A stretch of DNA of 18,870 nt from Clostridiales bacterium (GCA_021200895.1 JAJQFX010000173.1:1-18870); one strand, 5' to 3'. Shown: positions 7,747 through 16,357, counted from the first letter of the stretch. Translations and numbers: made by a program. The notes: generated by a model from the sequence alone, not told the origin.

Positions 7747-8079
7747 TTAAGGCTCCTCTTTCTCTTCCTGCTCCTGCTGCTCCTTGCTGCTTCGCACCCG
7801 CTGAACGAGGAACACCAACGCCGCCGCGCATATCGTCCCCAGCAGCATCATGGTACACAGCCCGCAGACCAGCACCGCCAGAATCTGCACAAAGTACCCC
7901 GGAAGGAACTGAGCCGCCATGCTCAGCCCAATCAGCACCACCAGGCAGATGGGAATCCACTTGCTCCGCTTTTTGCTTTGCAGCATGAGCCACAGGCCCA
8001 GGGCAAAGAACAGCACGTCCACGGCGATGACCGGGACGGACATCCCCTGCCCAAACCATTCTGTAAAAATGTCAAACAT
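7747..8079 (-). CDS. Small multi-pass membrane protein, unknown function
   Basis: This 110-residue protein is not assigned to a family. Hydrophobic stretches at about 14-34, 41-58 and 63-93 suggest three or four membrane segments. A basic loop (KKRSK) follows the first segment and the C-terminal tail is very charged (EQQEQEEKEEP-like). The ATG has GAGGTG about 7 bases upstream. It is the downstream neighbour of fumarase alpha but has its own plausible promoter, so it may be separately transcribed. Confidence 0.75.
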   Translation of the reverse strand: MFDIFTEWFGQGMSVPVIAVDVLFFALGLWLMLQSKKRSKWIPICLVVLIGLSMAAQFLPGYFVQILAVLVCGLCTMMLLGTICAAALVFLVQRVRSSKEQQEQEEKEEP

Positions 8080-8116
8080 ACCGGCTCACCTCACCGCTTG
8101 GAGATTTGTTTTTATT

Positions 8117-8145
8117 AGGATAGCATACATTTGCAAAGAAAGCAA
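8117..8145 (-). promoter_or_regulatory. Possible promoter of the small membrane protein gene
   Basis: On the minus strand, TTGCTT (8140-8145) and TATCCT (8117-8122) are 17 bases apart, about 38 bases before the ATG. The -10 match is imperfect. The 117-base gap between the fumarase stop and this gene holds no obvious terminator. Confidence 0.5.
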
Positions 8146-8196
8146 GTGTCTGCGCAAACTTTCCAGGCGATGGGCGCAAATCCGTTCAAATCACCC

Positions 8197-9039
8197 TCAC
8201 AACACGCCGCAGGCGTGGCGGCAGACGTGGCAGCACAGGTTCACGCAGCAGGGCATTTGGGCGATGTGGGTGGGGTGGGGAATGATGCTGACGGCCAGGG
8301 CCGTCACGTTGCCCCCCAGCCCCTGGGGGCCGATGCCCAGCCGGTTCACCCGCTCCAGGATGCGGCCCTCCATCTCCGCGTAGTAGGGGTCGCTGTTATG
8401 CTCGTTCAGGGGGCGCAGGAGGGCGCGTTTCGCCAGGATGCCTGCCATCTCCGCGTTGCCGCCCAGGCCCACGCCTACCACCACCGGGGGGCAGGGGTTG
8501 GAGCCTGCGTTGGACACCGCCTGGACGATGGCGTCCTCCACCTGCTGCTGAGTGCAGGAGGGCTTCAGCATTTGCAGGGAGGTCATATTCTCGCTGCCCG
8601 CCCCCTTGGGGGCCACAGTGATGCTGCACCGGTCGCCCTCCACCAGCCGGAGGTGGAGGATGGCGGGGGTGTTGTCCTCGGTGTTCACCCGGCGAAGGGG
8701 GTCGGAGACGGTGCTTTTCCGCAGATAGCCCTCGGTGTAGCCCTGGGCCACCCCCTCGTTCACCGCGTCGCTGAGGAGGCCGCCGGTTATGTGGCAGTCC
8801 TGCCCTAAATCCACGAACACGATGGCCATGCCCGTGTCCTGGCAGATGGGCAGGCGGCGCTCCCCGGCGAAGGTGAAGTTCTCCACGATGTCCCCCAGGA
8901 TGCCCTGGCCCACCGGGGAAGTCTCCGCCTGGCAGGCGGCGCAGATGGTCTCCCGCACGTCGCCGGGCAGGTTGCAGTTGGCCTCGATGCACAAATCCCG
9001 CACCAGGCGGACAATGTCCGCATACAAAATTTCTCTCAT
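8197..9039 (-). CDS. Class I fumarate hydratase, alpha subunit
   Basis: This 280-residue protein matches the N-terminal (alpha) part of [4Fe-4S] class I fumarases and the related L(+)-tartrate dehydratase. Motifs include LPICQDTGMAIVF (Cys66, likely cluster ligand), KGAGSENMTSLQMLKP (145-160), NPCPPVVVGVGLGG (Cys183), and a C-terminal THIAQMPCCVNLCCH. The ATG at 9039 is preferred because relatives begin MREI. An upstream in-frame GTG at 9060 overlaps the stop of the PHP gene as GTGA and is a real alternative by translational coupling. The beta subunit normally lies directly downstream, but no such gene occurs here. The partner must be elsewhere, or this subunit serves another dehydratase. Fumarate is the likeliest substrate; tartrate cannot be excluded. 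Confidence 0.92.
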   Translation of the reverse strand: MREILYADIVRLVRDLCIEANCNLPGDVRETICAACQAETSPVGQGILGDIVENFTFAGERRLPICQDTGMAIVFVDLGQDCHITGGLLSDAVNEGVAQGYTEGYLRKSTVSDPLRRVNTEDNTPAILHLRLVEGDRCSITVAPKGAGSENMTSLQMLKPSCTQQQVEDAIVQAVSNAGSNPCPPVVVGVGLGGNAEMAGILAKRALLRPLNEHNSDPYYAEMEGRILERVNRLGIGPQGLGGNVTALAVSIIPHPTHIAQMPCCVNLCCHVCRHACGVL

Positions 9040-9056
9040 AGTCCCCACGTCCTCTC

Positions 9057-9872
9057 TCACAGCTTCACCATGACCGGCTTGCGCTGTACATAATAGGTCA
9101 CATACCGGAAGCCGCAGTCCCGCAGCAGGTCATAGGCTTGCCGGATACCCAGCCCCACATGGTCCCGGTGGTGGGCGTCCGCCCCCACCGTCACCAGCTC
9201 GCCTCCGGCCTCCCGCCAGGCGGGCAGCAGGGCGCGGTAGTCCTCCAAATCGTCCCGGCCCCGGTTGGTGTTCACCTCCAGGGCCTTGCCCCCCTCCGCG
9301 TTGCAGCGGAGCAGGGCGCGGCACTCCTCCCGGTAGTCGGAAAGGCCCGTCTGCACCCCGTCCCGGTTCCGGATGTACCGCAGGGGGTAAGGGATGTGGC
9401 CCAGGGTGTCATAGTTCCCCCAGTGGGCCAGGGCCAGCATGGAGGCGAAATAATCCTCCAGAATGGGCCGGGCCAGCTCCGGATGGGTCTGGTAGTCCAT
9501 ATAGTAGAAATCCTGCCCCGCCATGGCCAAGGAGGCGTTGTGGATGGAGCCGATGACGCAGTCCAGCCCCGGCTCCGCCAGGGCCCGCTCCGCCGCGCCG
9601 AAGTCCGCCGGGGCGTTGCCCAATTCCAATCCGTATAAAAACCGGAAGGGATTCCCTTTTGGAATCGCTTCCAGGGCCTCCCGGTGGGCCTGACGGGCGG
9701 GGGCCCAGTCGTAGGTGGGGCAGAGCTGGTTCTTCTCGTTGATGATGTCGTAATGGTCGGTGAAGCAAATCACGTCCAGGCCGAAGGCCATGGAGGCTCC
9801 CGCCATCTCCCAGCGGGTGCTGTGGCCGTCAAAGGAGACGGTGGAGTGCATATGGGTGTCTACGAGCAGCAT
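9057..9872 (-). CDS. PHP-family phosphatase, probable histidinol-phosphatase
   Basis: This 271-residue protein has a PHP metal-dependent phosphoesterase fold. Likely metal-binding motifs are DTHMHS (5-10), FTDHYD (37-42), GLELG (81-85), GSIHN (108-112), LGHIPYPLRY (157-166), EVNTNRG (199-205) and GADAHHRDHVG (230-240). The layout fits the HisJ-type histidinol-phosphatase group, which would give L-histidinol in histidine synthesis, but no other his genes are nearby and other phosphoester substrates are possible. The ATG at 9872 was chosen over the longer open frame because AAAAGGAG lies about 8 bases upstream and the metal motif begins at once. Its stop lies just before the fumarase alpha start, suggesting an operon. 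Confidence 0.85.
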   Translation of the reverse strand: MLLVDTHMHSTVSFDGHSTRWEMAGASMAFGLDVICFTDHYDIINEKNQLCPTYDWAPARQAHREALEAIPKGNPFRFLYGLELGNAPADFGAAERALAEPGLDCVIGSIHNASLAMAGQDFYYMDYQTHPELARPILEDYFASMLALAHWGNYDTLGHIPYPLRYIRNRDGVQTGLSDYREECRALLRCNAEGGKALEVNTNRGRDDLEDYRALLPAWREAGGELVTVGADAHHRDHVGLGIRQAYDLLRDCGFRYVTYYVQRKPVMVKL

Positions 9873-9923
9873 GGGGTTCACTCCTTTTTCATCTGACCTG
9901 TTAAAAAACTCTAAAACTGGCAC

Positions 9924-9952
9924 TGGAAACAAGGTCAGCTATCTGCTATGAT
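9924..9952 (+). promoter_or_regulatory. Possible extended -10 promoter of the ECF S-component gene
   Basis: TATGAT (9947-9952) is preceded by TGC, giving an extended -10, with a weak -35 TGGAAA 17 bases upstream. The leader would be about 60 nt and contains only short GC hairpins around 9970-9997. No known riboswitch pattern was recognised. Confidence 0.45.
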
Positions 9953-10020
9953 ACCTTCAAGCAAGAGGCAGGCAGGCCGCTGCCCCTGGCCATACTTTTT
10001 GTTCAGAGAGGATAAACGCT

Positions 10021-10624
10021 ATGAAAACCAACAATCGAGTATACCGCATCGCGCTGGTGGGGCTGTTCGCGGCCCTGAGCTATGTGGTCTTTACTTTCCT
10101 GCAAATCAAAATCACCCTGCCGGGGGGGCGACGCCACCTCCATCCACCTGGGCAACGCCGTGGTGGTGCTGGGCGCCCTCATCCTGGGCGGCCCCCTGGG
10201 GGGCCTGGCCGGAGCTATCGGCATGAGCATTGGCGACCTGTTTGACCCGGTGTACATCACCCTGGTGCCGAAAACCTTCGTGCTGAAGCTGTGCATCGGC
10301 CTCATCACCGGCCTGGTGGCCCACAAGCTGGGGAAGCTGAACCAGCAGACCGACAGGAAGAAGATTTTCGCCTGGGCGCTGGCCGCCGCCATCGCGGGGC
10401 TGCTGTTCAACTGCGTCTTTGACCCGCTGGTGGGGTACTACTACAAGCTGTGGATTCTGGGCAAGCCCGCCGCGGAGCTGACCCTGGCCTGGAACATCGC
10501 CTCCACCAGCATCAACGCGGTGCTGTCCACCATCGTATCGGTGGCGGTATACCTGGTGCTGCGTCCGGCCCTGGCCAAGGCGGGCATCATGAAAAAAATC
10601 TGGGGCGACCAGTTCGCCGCCTGA
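10021..10624 (+). pseudogene. ECF transporter S component, frameshifted in a G7 run
   Basis: The first 35 codons read as a normal membrane start (MKTNNRVYRIALVGLFAALS through KITLPGG). After a run of seven G (10122-10128) the family-like sequence continues in another frame (DATSIHLGNAVVVLGALILG onward) to 10624. Removing one G restores a continuous 200-residue protein with about six hydrophobic segments and the G-N-x4-LGALILGG and GAIGMSIGDL patterns of energy-coupling factor substrate-binding (S) subunits. Such proteins bind a vitamin or precursor and work with a shared EcfAAT module, which is not in this window; the substrate is unknown. AGAGGA lies 8 bases before the ATG. The extra G may be a real mutation, a reversible slip or a sequencing error. 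Confidence 0.85.
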
Positions 10625-10642
10625 CAAAACCGCATAGCACAG

Positions 10643-10676
10643 AAAACGAGGGCAGTAGCATACTGTCCTCGTTTAT
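10643..10676. terminator. Bidirectional terminator between the ECF gene and dnaJ
   Basis: A 14-bp stem with one G-T pair (10644-10657 with 10661-10674, loop GCA) is flanked by A-rich and T-rich sequence on both sides. It serves the ECF gene on the plus strand and the end of the heat-shock operon on the minus strand. Confidence 0.85.
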
Positions 10677-10699
10677 TGTACCGTGTTACGGCCCGGTTG

Positions 10700-11830
10700 T
10701 CAAAACAGTTTTTTCTTTTTCGCCTTGCCGCTGGGCTTCCCCTGCATGGCGTCGTCAAAGGCCCGGAGGGCGTCCTTCTGGGCGGGGGTCAGGTTGGTGG
10801 GTACCTGCACGGTGACGGTGACGTACTGGTCGCCCCGTCCGGTGCGCTGGAGCCGGGGGATACCCTTGCCCCGGAGCCGGAAGGTGGTGCCGGTCTGGGT
10901 ACCGGAGGGCAGGTCATACCGCACCTTGCCGTCGATGGTGGGAATCTCAATGCTGGCCCCCAGGGTAGCGTCCACAAAGCTGACCGGGGCGTTGTACAGC
11001 ACGTCGGCCCCGTCTCGCTCGAAGAAGGCGTGGGGCTGGACATTGACGTGAATCAGCAGGTCGCCGGCGGGGCCGCCGTTGCGCCCGGCGTTGCCCTGGC
11101 CGCGGCGGGAGATGGCCTGCCCGTCGTCAATACCGGCGGGGATTTTTACGGTGATTTTCTTGCGTTTACGCACCATGCCCTTGCCCTTGCAGGACTGGCA
11201 GGGGGTATGGATGATTTTGCCCGTGCCGCCGCACTGGTTACAGGGCTGGGTGGAGGACATGACGCCGAAGGCCGTCCGCCGCTGAACGTTCACTACGCCC
11301 TGGCCGTGGCAGGTGGGGCAGGTCTCCGGCGAGGTGCCGGGGGCGCAGCCGTTGCCGCCGCAGGCGTCGCAGGTCTGCACCGGGGTGATTTCCACCTCCT
11401 TGTCGCAGCCGAAGGCGGCCTCCTCAAAGGTCAAGTCCACCTGCACCCGCAGATCGCTGCCCTGTTGGGGGGCGTTGGGCCGGGGCTGGCCGCCGAAGCC
11501 GCCAAAGCCGCCGCCTCCGCCAAAGATGGTGGAGAAGATGTCGCCCATGTCGCCAAAGCCGTCGAAGCCGCCGCCTCCGGCTCCGGCCCCATAGTTGGGG
11601 TCTACCCCGGCGAAGCCGAACTGGTCATAGCGGGCCTTCTTCTCCTCGTCGGAGAGCACCTCGTAGGCTTCGCCCACCTCCTTGAAGTGGGCCTCCGCCT
11701 CCTTGTCGCCGGGGTTCATATCGGGGTGGTACTTCTTGGCCAGCTTCCGGTACGCCCGCTTGATTTCATCCTGGCTGGCGCTCTTGCTGACCCCTAATAC
11801 CTCATAATAATCGCGTTTTTCTTCTGCCAT
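10700..11830 (-). CDS. dnaJ: Molecular chaperone DnaJ (Hsp40)
   Basis: This 376-residue class A J-protein stimulates DnaK ATPase and delivers unfolded proteins. A J domain (about 6-70) carries HPD at 35-37. A Gly/Phe-rich linker (about 73-117) follows, then four zinc-binding repeats (CDACGGNG 154-161, CPTCHGQG 171-178, CNQCGGTG 197-204, CQSCKGKG 211-218), then the C-terminal substrate-binding domains. The ATG has GAGGTG about 8 bases upstream. It is the last gene of the heat-shock operon and is separated from dnaK by about 1.9 kb of AT-rich inserted genes. No clear promoter was seen in the 76 bases before it, so its expression probably depends on transcription through the insert. Confidence 0.97.
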   Translation of the reverse strand: MAEEKRDYYEVLGVSKSASQDEIKRAYRKLAKKYHPDMNPGDKEAEAHFKEVGEAYEVLSDEEKKARYDQFGFAGVDPNYGAGAGGGGFDGFGDMGDIFSTIFGGGGGFGGFGGQPRPNAPQQGSDLRVQVDLTFEEAAFGCDKEVEITPVQTCDACGGNGCAPGTSPETCPTCHGQGVVNVQRRTAFGVMSSTQPCNQCGGTGKIIHTPCQSCKGKGMVRKRKKITVKIPAGIDDGQAISRRGQGNAGRNGGPAGDLLIHVNVQPHAFFERDGADVLYNAPVSFVDATLGASIEIPTIDGKVRYDLPSGTQTGTTFRLRGKGIPRLQRTGRGDQYVTVTVQVPTNLTPAQKDALRAFDDAMQGKPSGKAKKKKLF

Positions 11831-11906
11831 AATGTGTCACCTCAAACTTTGATAAGAGGAAGGATAGGTTTATCGTTGCTGGTCTGCCGCCTGGGGGCGG
11901 GCCGGG

Positions 11907-12230
11907 TTAGTCGATTTCAACCTCGTTAAGTTCAACCTCGCTAAAAGTGCAATATTCATAGGAGAGGGTGGTATCCTGCACAATTTCCTGCTTAGATGTA
12001 TCTATTGTCAGTTTCTCAGTCCCATCAACAAGTGGTTCTATTTTTGCTTGTTCCAATACTATAATGTCCGTATTTTGATATACAATAACTTGGACATACT
12101 CCGTTCCTTCGTTATCTTCCTCTTGTGAATTGCTAACAATAGCATAAGGAGTTGTTCTTGTATAATAATCATCGCATCGAAAACAAGCCGCCACTGTCAA
12201 AACAATCATTAGAATTATTTGGATAGACAT
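11907..12230 (-). CDS. Small secreted or lipoprotein-like protein, unknown function
   Basis: This 107-residue protein has no recognised family. A hydrophobic N-terminus (MSIQIILMIVLTVAACF) is followed by a polar, acidic region rich in E, D, T and V. VAAC ending at Cys16 resembles a lipobox, but the signal lacks the usual N-terminal Lys/Arg, so a plain signal peptide or membrane anchor is also possible. The ATG shares one base with the stop of the preceding membrane-protein gene (TAATG) and has no good Shine-Dalgarno, so it is probably translated by coupling. The frame is open upstream to 12320 without support. Base composition is AT-rich, unlike dnaJ downstream. Confidence 0.65.
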   Translation of the reverse strand: MSIQIILMIVLTVAACFRCDDYYTRTTPYAIVSNSQEEDNEGTEYVQVIVYQNTDIIVLEQAKIEPLVDGTEKLTIDTSKQEIVQDTTLSYEYCTFSEVELNEVEID

Positions 12231-13066
12231 TATGTGGGAGCGCTTTTTGTTCTCAGTTTGTTTTTCGAGTTGAAAAAATGGGAAAATAATATGAAGGCAA
12301 AGCCAAATATTACAACACAAGGAAGCATTTCTTCATTATCTAGTAGTATTGCTGGCACATAATTAGTGATATTTTTAAGTCCCAACAGTAATGCTACCAC
12401 AAGAAAATAGATTGTTCCAAAAATGATTTTAATAAGCAGAAAGAAGCCTGCTCCCAATTTTTCCTTCATTTTTCGTTTCTGTGGTTGCGTTCCTAATACA
12501 GAACGCTTAGTTTGCTTATAATATTTGAAAACAAAATCAATCTCCATGATTATTGCACATATTCCAAGTAAAAAGGGGGCATATTGAAACATAAGATTCT
12601 TCGTTAATTGACCTACATGTTCGAAAGCCTCACTAAGCATTAGAAAGAATGTTAACACATTCTCCAGAGCTCTACCTGATAAAACACTGCCCAAATGACG
12701 AACTATGTAGAGCAATCTGGGTGTGCCAAGCGCAATAATTATTATACCAATTATACCAACACAGAACCGGAGAAATACTTTTTTAATTCCAAGAGTTGTA
12801 ATGTAATGTATTTCTATCATTGCTATTGCAAAGATGATAAGAATCCCTATCAATCCAATTGCAAGACTGACAAGCAAAGAATCGTTCGGCGTAAGGAGAG
12901 CTACTGGCACTTGGTATATTCCGTTGTAATGAAGGCACAAATATCCCCAGTTTACAGCGCGTATGAGAATGAGAAAACCGGAGCCACATGCAATTAGCAG
13001 CTTAATGCATGAGTTGTCCTCGTCGGTACCAAATAGCGTTTCCTTACATTTAAGAATCCGTTCCAT
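12230..13066 (-). CDS. Multi-pass membrane protein, C-terminal part of a frame-split gene
   Basis: From the first in-frame ATG this reads 278 residues with about six hydrophobic segments (roughly 22-46, 54-87, 95-125, 160-185, 205-235, 247-267) and a basic loop (KRKMKEK). No family is recognised. The ATG lacks a usable Shine-Dalgarno. The frame continues upstream without a stop to 13393 and encodes an acidic Pro-Asp-Ser repeat region. That points to expression as a fusion with the upstream frame (13216-13641) after a -1 shift at an A7 run, giving about 470 residues. The DNA is AT-rich and lies between dnaK and dnaJ, so heat-shock transcription is expected (inference). It is translationally linked to the small protein gene that follows. 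Confidence 0.65.
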   Translation of the reverse strand: MERILKCKETLFGTDEDNSCIKLLIACGSGFLILIRAVNWGYLCLHYNGIYQVPVALLTPNDSLLVSLAIGLIGILIIFAIAMIEIHYITTLGIKKVFLRFCVGIIGIIIIALGTPRLLYIVRHLGSVLSGRALENVLTFFLMLSEAFEHVGQLTKNLMFQYAPFLLGICAIIMEIDFVFKYYKQTKRSVLGTQPQKRKMKEKLGAGFFLLIKIIFGTIYFLVVALLLGLKNITNYVPAILLDNEEMLPCVVIFGFAFILFSHFFNSKNKLRTKSAPT

Positions 13067-13122
13067 ACTCTTTGAAAAATATTTTATAGAACGCTGCGCT
13101 ACTTCTCGAAATGTTCTGCTGT

Positions 13123-13311
13123 CATCTGGGGGTTCTGGTTCGGCTGTTGCATCGCTGCTATCTGGAGTTTCTGATTTGGTTGCAGCATTGCCGCCATCTG
13201 AGGTTTCGGGTTTGGCTACGGTATCACTGTTATCTGGGCTATCTGGAGTTTTTGCTTCGTCTGTAGCACTGTTACTATCTGGTGCTTCGGGTTCGCTGGC
13301 ATCACCGCCGC
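13123..13311 (-). repeat. Tandem 36-bp coding repeats (12-residue acidic units)
   Basis: Five 36-bp units begin at 13123, 13159, 13195, 13240 and 13276, each opening with a TATCTGG- or CATCTG-like word. A 9-bp partial unit lies at 13231-13239. On the minus strand each encodes 12 residues of a degenerate Ser/Asp/Ala/Glu/Pro pattern (for example PETSDGGNAATK). A further related 36-bp unit lies at 13449-13484, beyond the frameshift site. Units share frame and length, so this is a coding minisatellite. Confidence 0.85.
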
Positions 13312-13641
13312 TATCCAGGGGGTTAGGCTTAGCTGTATCTTGTTTAAGCGAATTTTTAATTTTTGCAATCCTTTTTTTCCAGCTTCCCGCATTTTATGCA
13401 GTATACCATTTTTTTCACGGGGGTCAGAGCGGCCTACACCATCGCTACTATCTGGACGGGCGGGTGTACTCGTATCATTGTTGCTATCTGAGGAAGTAGA
13501 GTTAATTTCATCATCACAACCATTTGAAACTTGAGAGATACTTGGATTATTGCTATTTTCCTGGCTATCGTGGCAGTCCTTATCGGTGCCTTCTCCACAT
13601 TTATTATCAACACTCTCTACTTTATCCACTACATTATCCAA
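13216..13641 (-). CDS. N-terminal part of the frame-split membrane protein gene
   Basis: This 141-codon frame starts at a TTG (13641) with AGAGGAG 9 bases upstream, a good site in this AT-rich block. The product is hydrophilic, Asn/Ser/Asp-rich and of low complexity, with a basic segment (KMREAGKKG) near residue 84. After the A7 run at 13372-13378 the last 50 residues no longer match the repeat pattern. Slipping one base back at GGA AAA AAA G gives AGG ATT GCA and joins the repeat-bearing membrane frame. The N-terminal 90 residues also contain a repeat unit (NNDTSTPARPDSSDG) like those beyond the shift. I read it as the front of one gene rather than a separate protein. Confidence 0.6.
   Translation of the reverse strand: MDNVVDKVESVDNKCGEGTDKDCHDSQENSNNPSISQVSNGCDDEINSTSSDSNNDTSTPARPDSSDGVGRSDPREKNGILHKMREAGKKGLQKLKIRLNKIQLSLTPWIAAVMPANPKHQIVTVLQTKQKLQIAQITVIP
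13372..13380 (-). promoter_or_regulatory. A7 slippery site, candidate -1 frameshift signal
   Basis: The coding strand reads GGA AAA AAA GGA in the upstream frame, which places A-AAA-AAA in the X-XXY-YYZ register of -1 programmed ribosomal frameshifting. A -1 slip leads directly into the downstream membrane-protein frame. A7 could equally cause polymerase slippage or be a mutated A8. Confidence 0.5.
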
Positions 13642-13703
13642 TATCTATAACTCCTCTCGGGTTGAATTGCCATCAACCTCATTCCTTTCAACAAACCGTC
13701 AAC

Positions 13704-13731
13704 ATGGGACGGGGCTTCCGCCCCGCCCCAT
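13704..13731 (-). other. GC-rich hairpin between dnaK and the inserted genes
   Basis: The minus-strand RNA forms a 12-bp stem with one G-U pair (AUGGGGCGGGGC / GCCCCGUCCCAU) capped by a GGAA (GNRA) tetraloop, 29 bases after the dnaK stop. No U-run follows, so it is more likely a transcript-stabilising or partial attenuation structure than a full terminator. Confidence 0.6.
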
Positions 13732-13759
13732 AATTGCCGGTCACTTTGCTTGATTGGGC

Positions 13760-15616
<1,857 letters not shown>

Positions 15617-15675
15617 AACAGTGTTCCTCCTAATTATATGTGAGATGTTCTTTTTTTTACGGATTCAATATCACA

Positions 15676-15690
15676 CTGCGCTCTGCGCAG
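15676..15690 (-). other. Small hairpin in the grpE-dnaK gap
   Basis: CTGCGC and GCGCAG form a perfect 6-bp stem around a 3-base loop in the grpE-dnaK spacer. No T-run follows directly. It may mark a transcript processing point, but this is weak. Confidence 0.35.
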
Positions 15691-15702
15691 AACGTGAACG
15701 GT

Positions 15703-16326
15703 TTAGTTTGCCACCTGTACCATGGCGAAGCGGATAACTTTGTCCCCCATGACGAAGCCGGTCTGGAAGCACTGGGATACCACGTTCTCCCCCAGCTTTT
15801 CGTCCTCAATGTGCATCACTGCGTTGTGATACTTGGGGTCAAAGGGCTGCCCCACCGCGTCGATGGGCTTGATGTCCAGGCTCTCCAGCACCTGTTTCAG
15901 CTGGTTCATGGTCATCTCAATGCCTTTCAAAAAGGCTTCGTCCTGGCAGCCCTGGGCCAGCGCCCGCTCCAGGTTGTCATAGACGGGCAGGAATTTCAGC
16001 GCCGCGTCTGCCTTGGCGCTGGAATAGGCGTCCGACTTCTCCTTGGCGCTGCGGCGTCGGAAGTTATCATATTCCGCCCGGAGATAGAGGTATTCCTTTT
16101 CCTTGGCGGCCAGCGCTTTCCGGGCCGTCTCCAGCGGGTCAGGCTCGGCGGGCTGCGCCTCCTTTGGCGCGTCCTTCGGTTCCTCAGGGGGTGCGTCCTT
16201 CGGTTCCTGCTTCGGTTCCTCCGGGGGCGCCTCCTGCCCGGCGGTCTGCTGAGGCTCGGCAGCGGGCTCCTGCTTTTCGCTTTCTTCCGCTTCTGCGGCT
16301 TCCGTCTTTTTCGTTTCGGCTTCCAT
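15703..16326 (-). CDS. grpE: Nucleotide exchange factor GrpE
   Basis: This 207-residue protein is the DnaK ADP-release factor and a thermosensor homodimer. A low-complexity Glu/Pro/Ala/Lys-rich N-terminus (about 1-65) contains imperfect EEPKDAP repeats. The long dimer helix follows (about 68-125: EKEYLYLRAEYDNFRRR, LPVYDNLERAL) and then the C-terminal beta domain with FDPKYHNAVMH and GFVMGDKVIRFAMVQVA. The ATG at 16326 has AGGAGG 7 bases upstream. A longer frame reaching 16392 overlaps the hrcA end and is not supported. It lies 31 bases after hrcA. Confidence 0.95.
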   Translation of the reverse strand: MEAETKKTEAAEAEESEKQEPAAEPQQTAGQEAPPEEPKQEPKDAPPEEPKDAPKEAQPAEPDPLETARKALAAKEKEYLYLRAEYDNFRRRSAKEKSDAYSSAKADAALKFLPVYDNLERALAQGCQDEAFLKGIEMTMNQLKQVLESLDIKPIDAVGQPFDPKYHNAVMHIEDEKLGENVVSQCFQTGFVMGDKVIRFAMVQVAN

Positions 16327-16357
16327 ACGATTCCTCCTGGCTTGCGAGAAAAATGGG

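Noticed and set aside
9900..9930. TTAAAAAACT segment suggesting a preQ1-type riboswitch for the ECF gene
   Set aside because: It lies upstream of the likely promoter and lacks the preceding stem-loop of that class.
11820..11906. Separate promoter for dnaJ
   Set aside because: No convincing -35/-10 pair was found in the gap; only a short GC hairpin is visible.
13123..13311. Regularly spaced 36-bp repeats resembling a CRISPR array
   Set aside because: Units are directly abutting with no spacers, diverge from each other and keep an open frame, so it is a coding tandem repeat; no cas genes are present.
15634..15639. TATAAT just upstream of dnaK on the minus strand
   Set aside because: No -35 lies 16-18 bases upstream and it nearly overlaps the dnaK ribosome-binding site, so an internal dnaK promoter is not supported.
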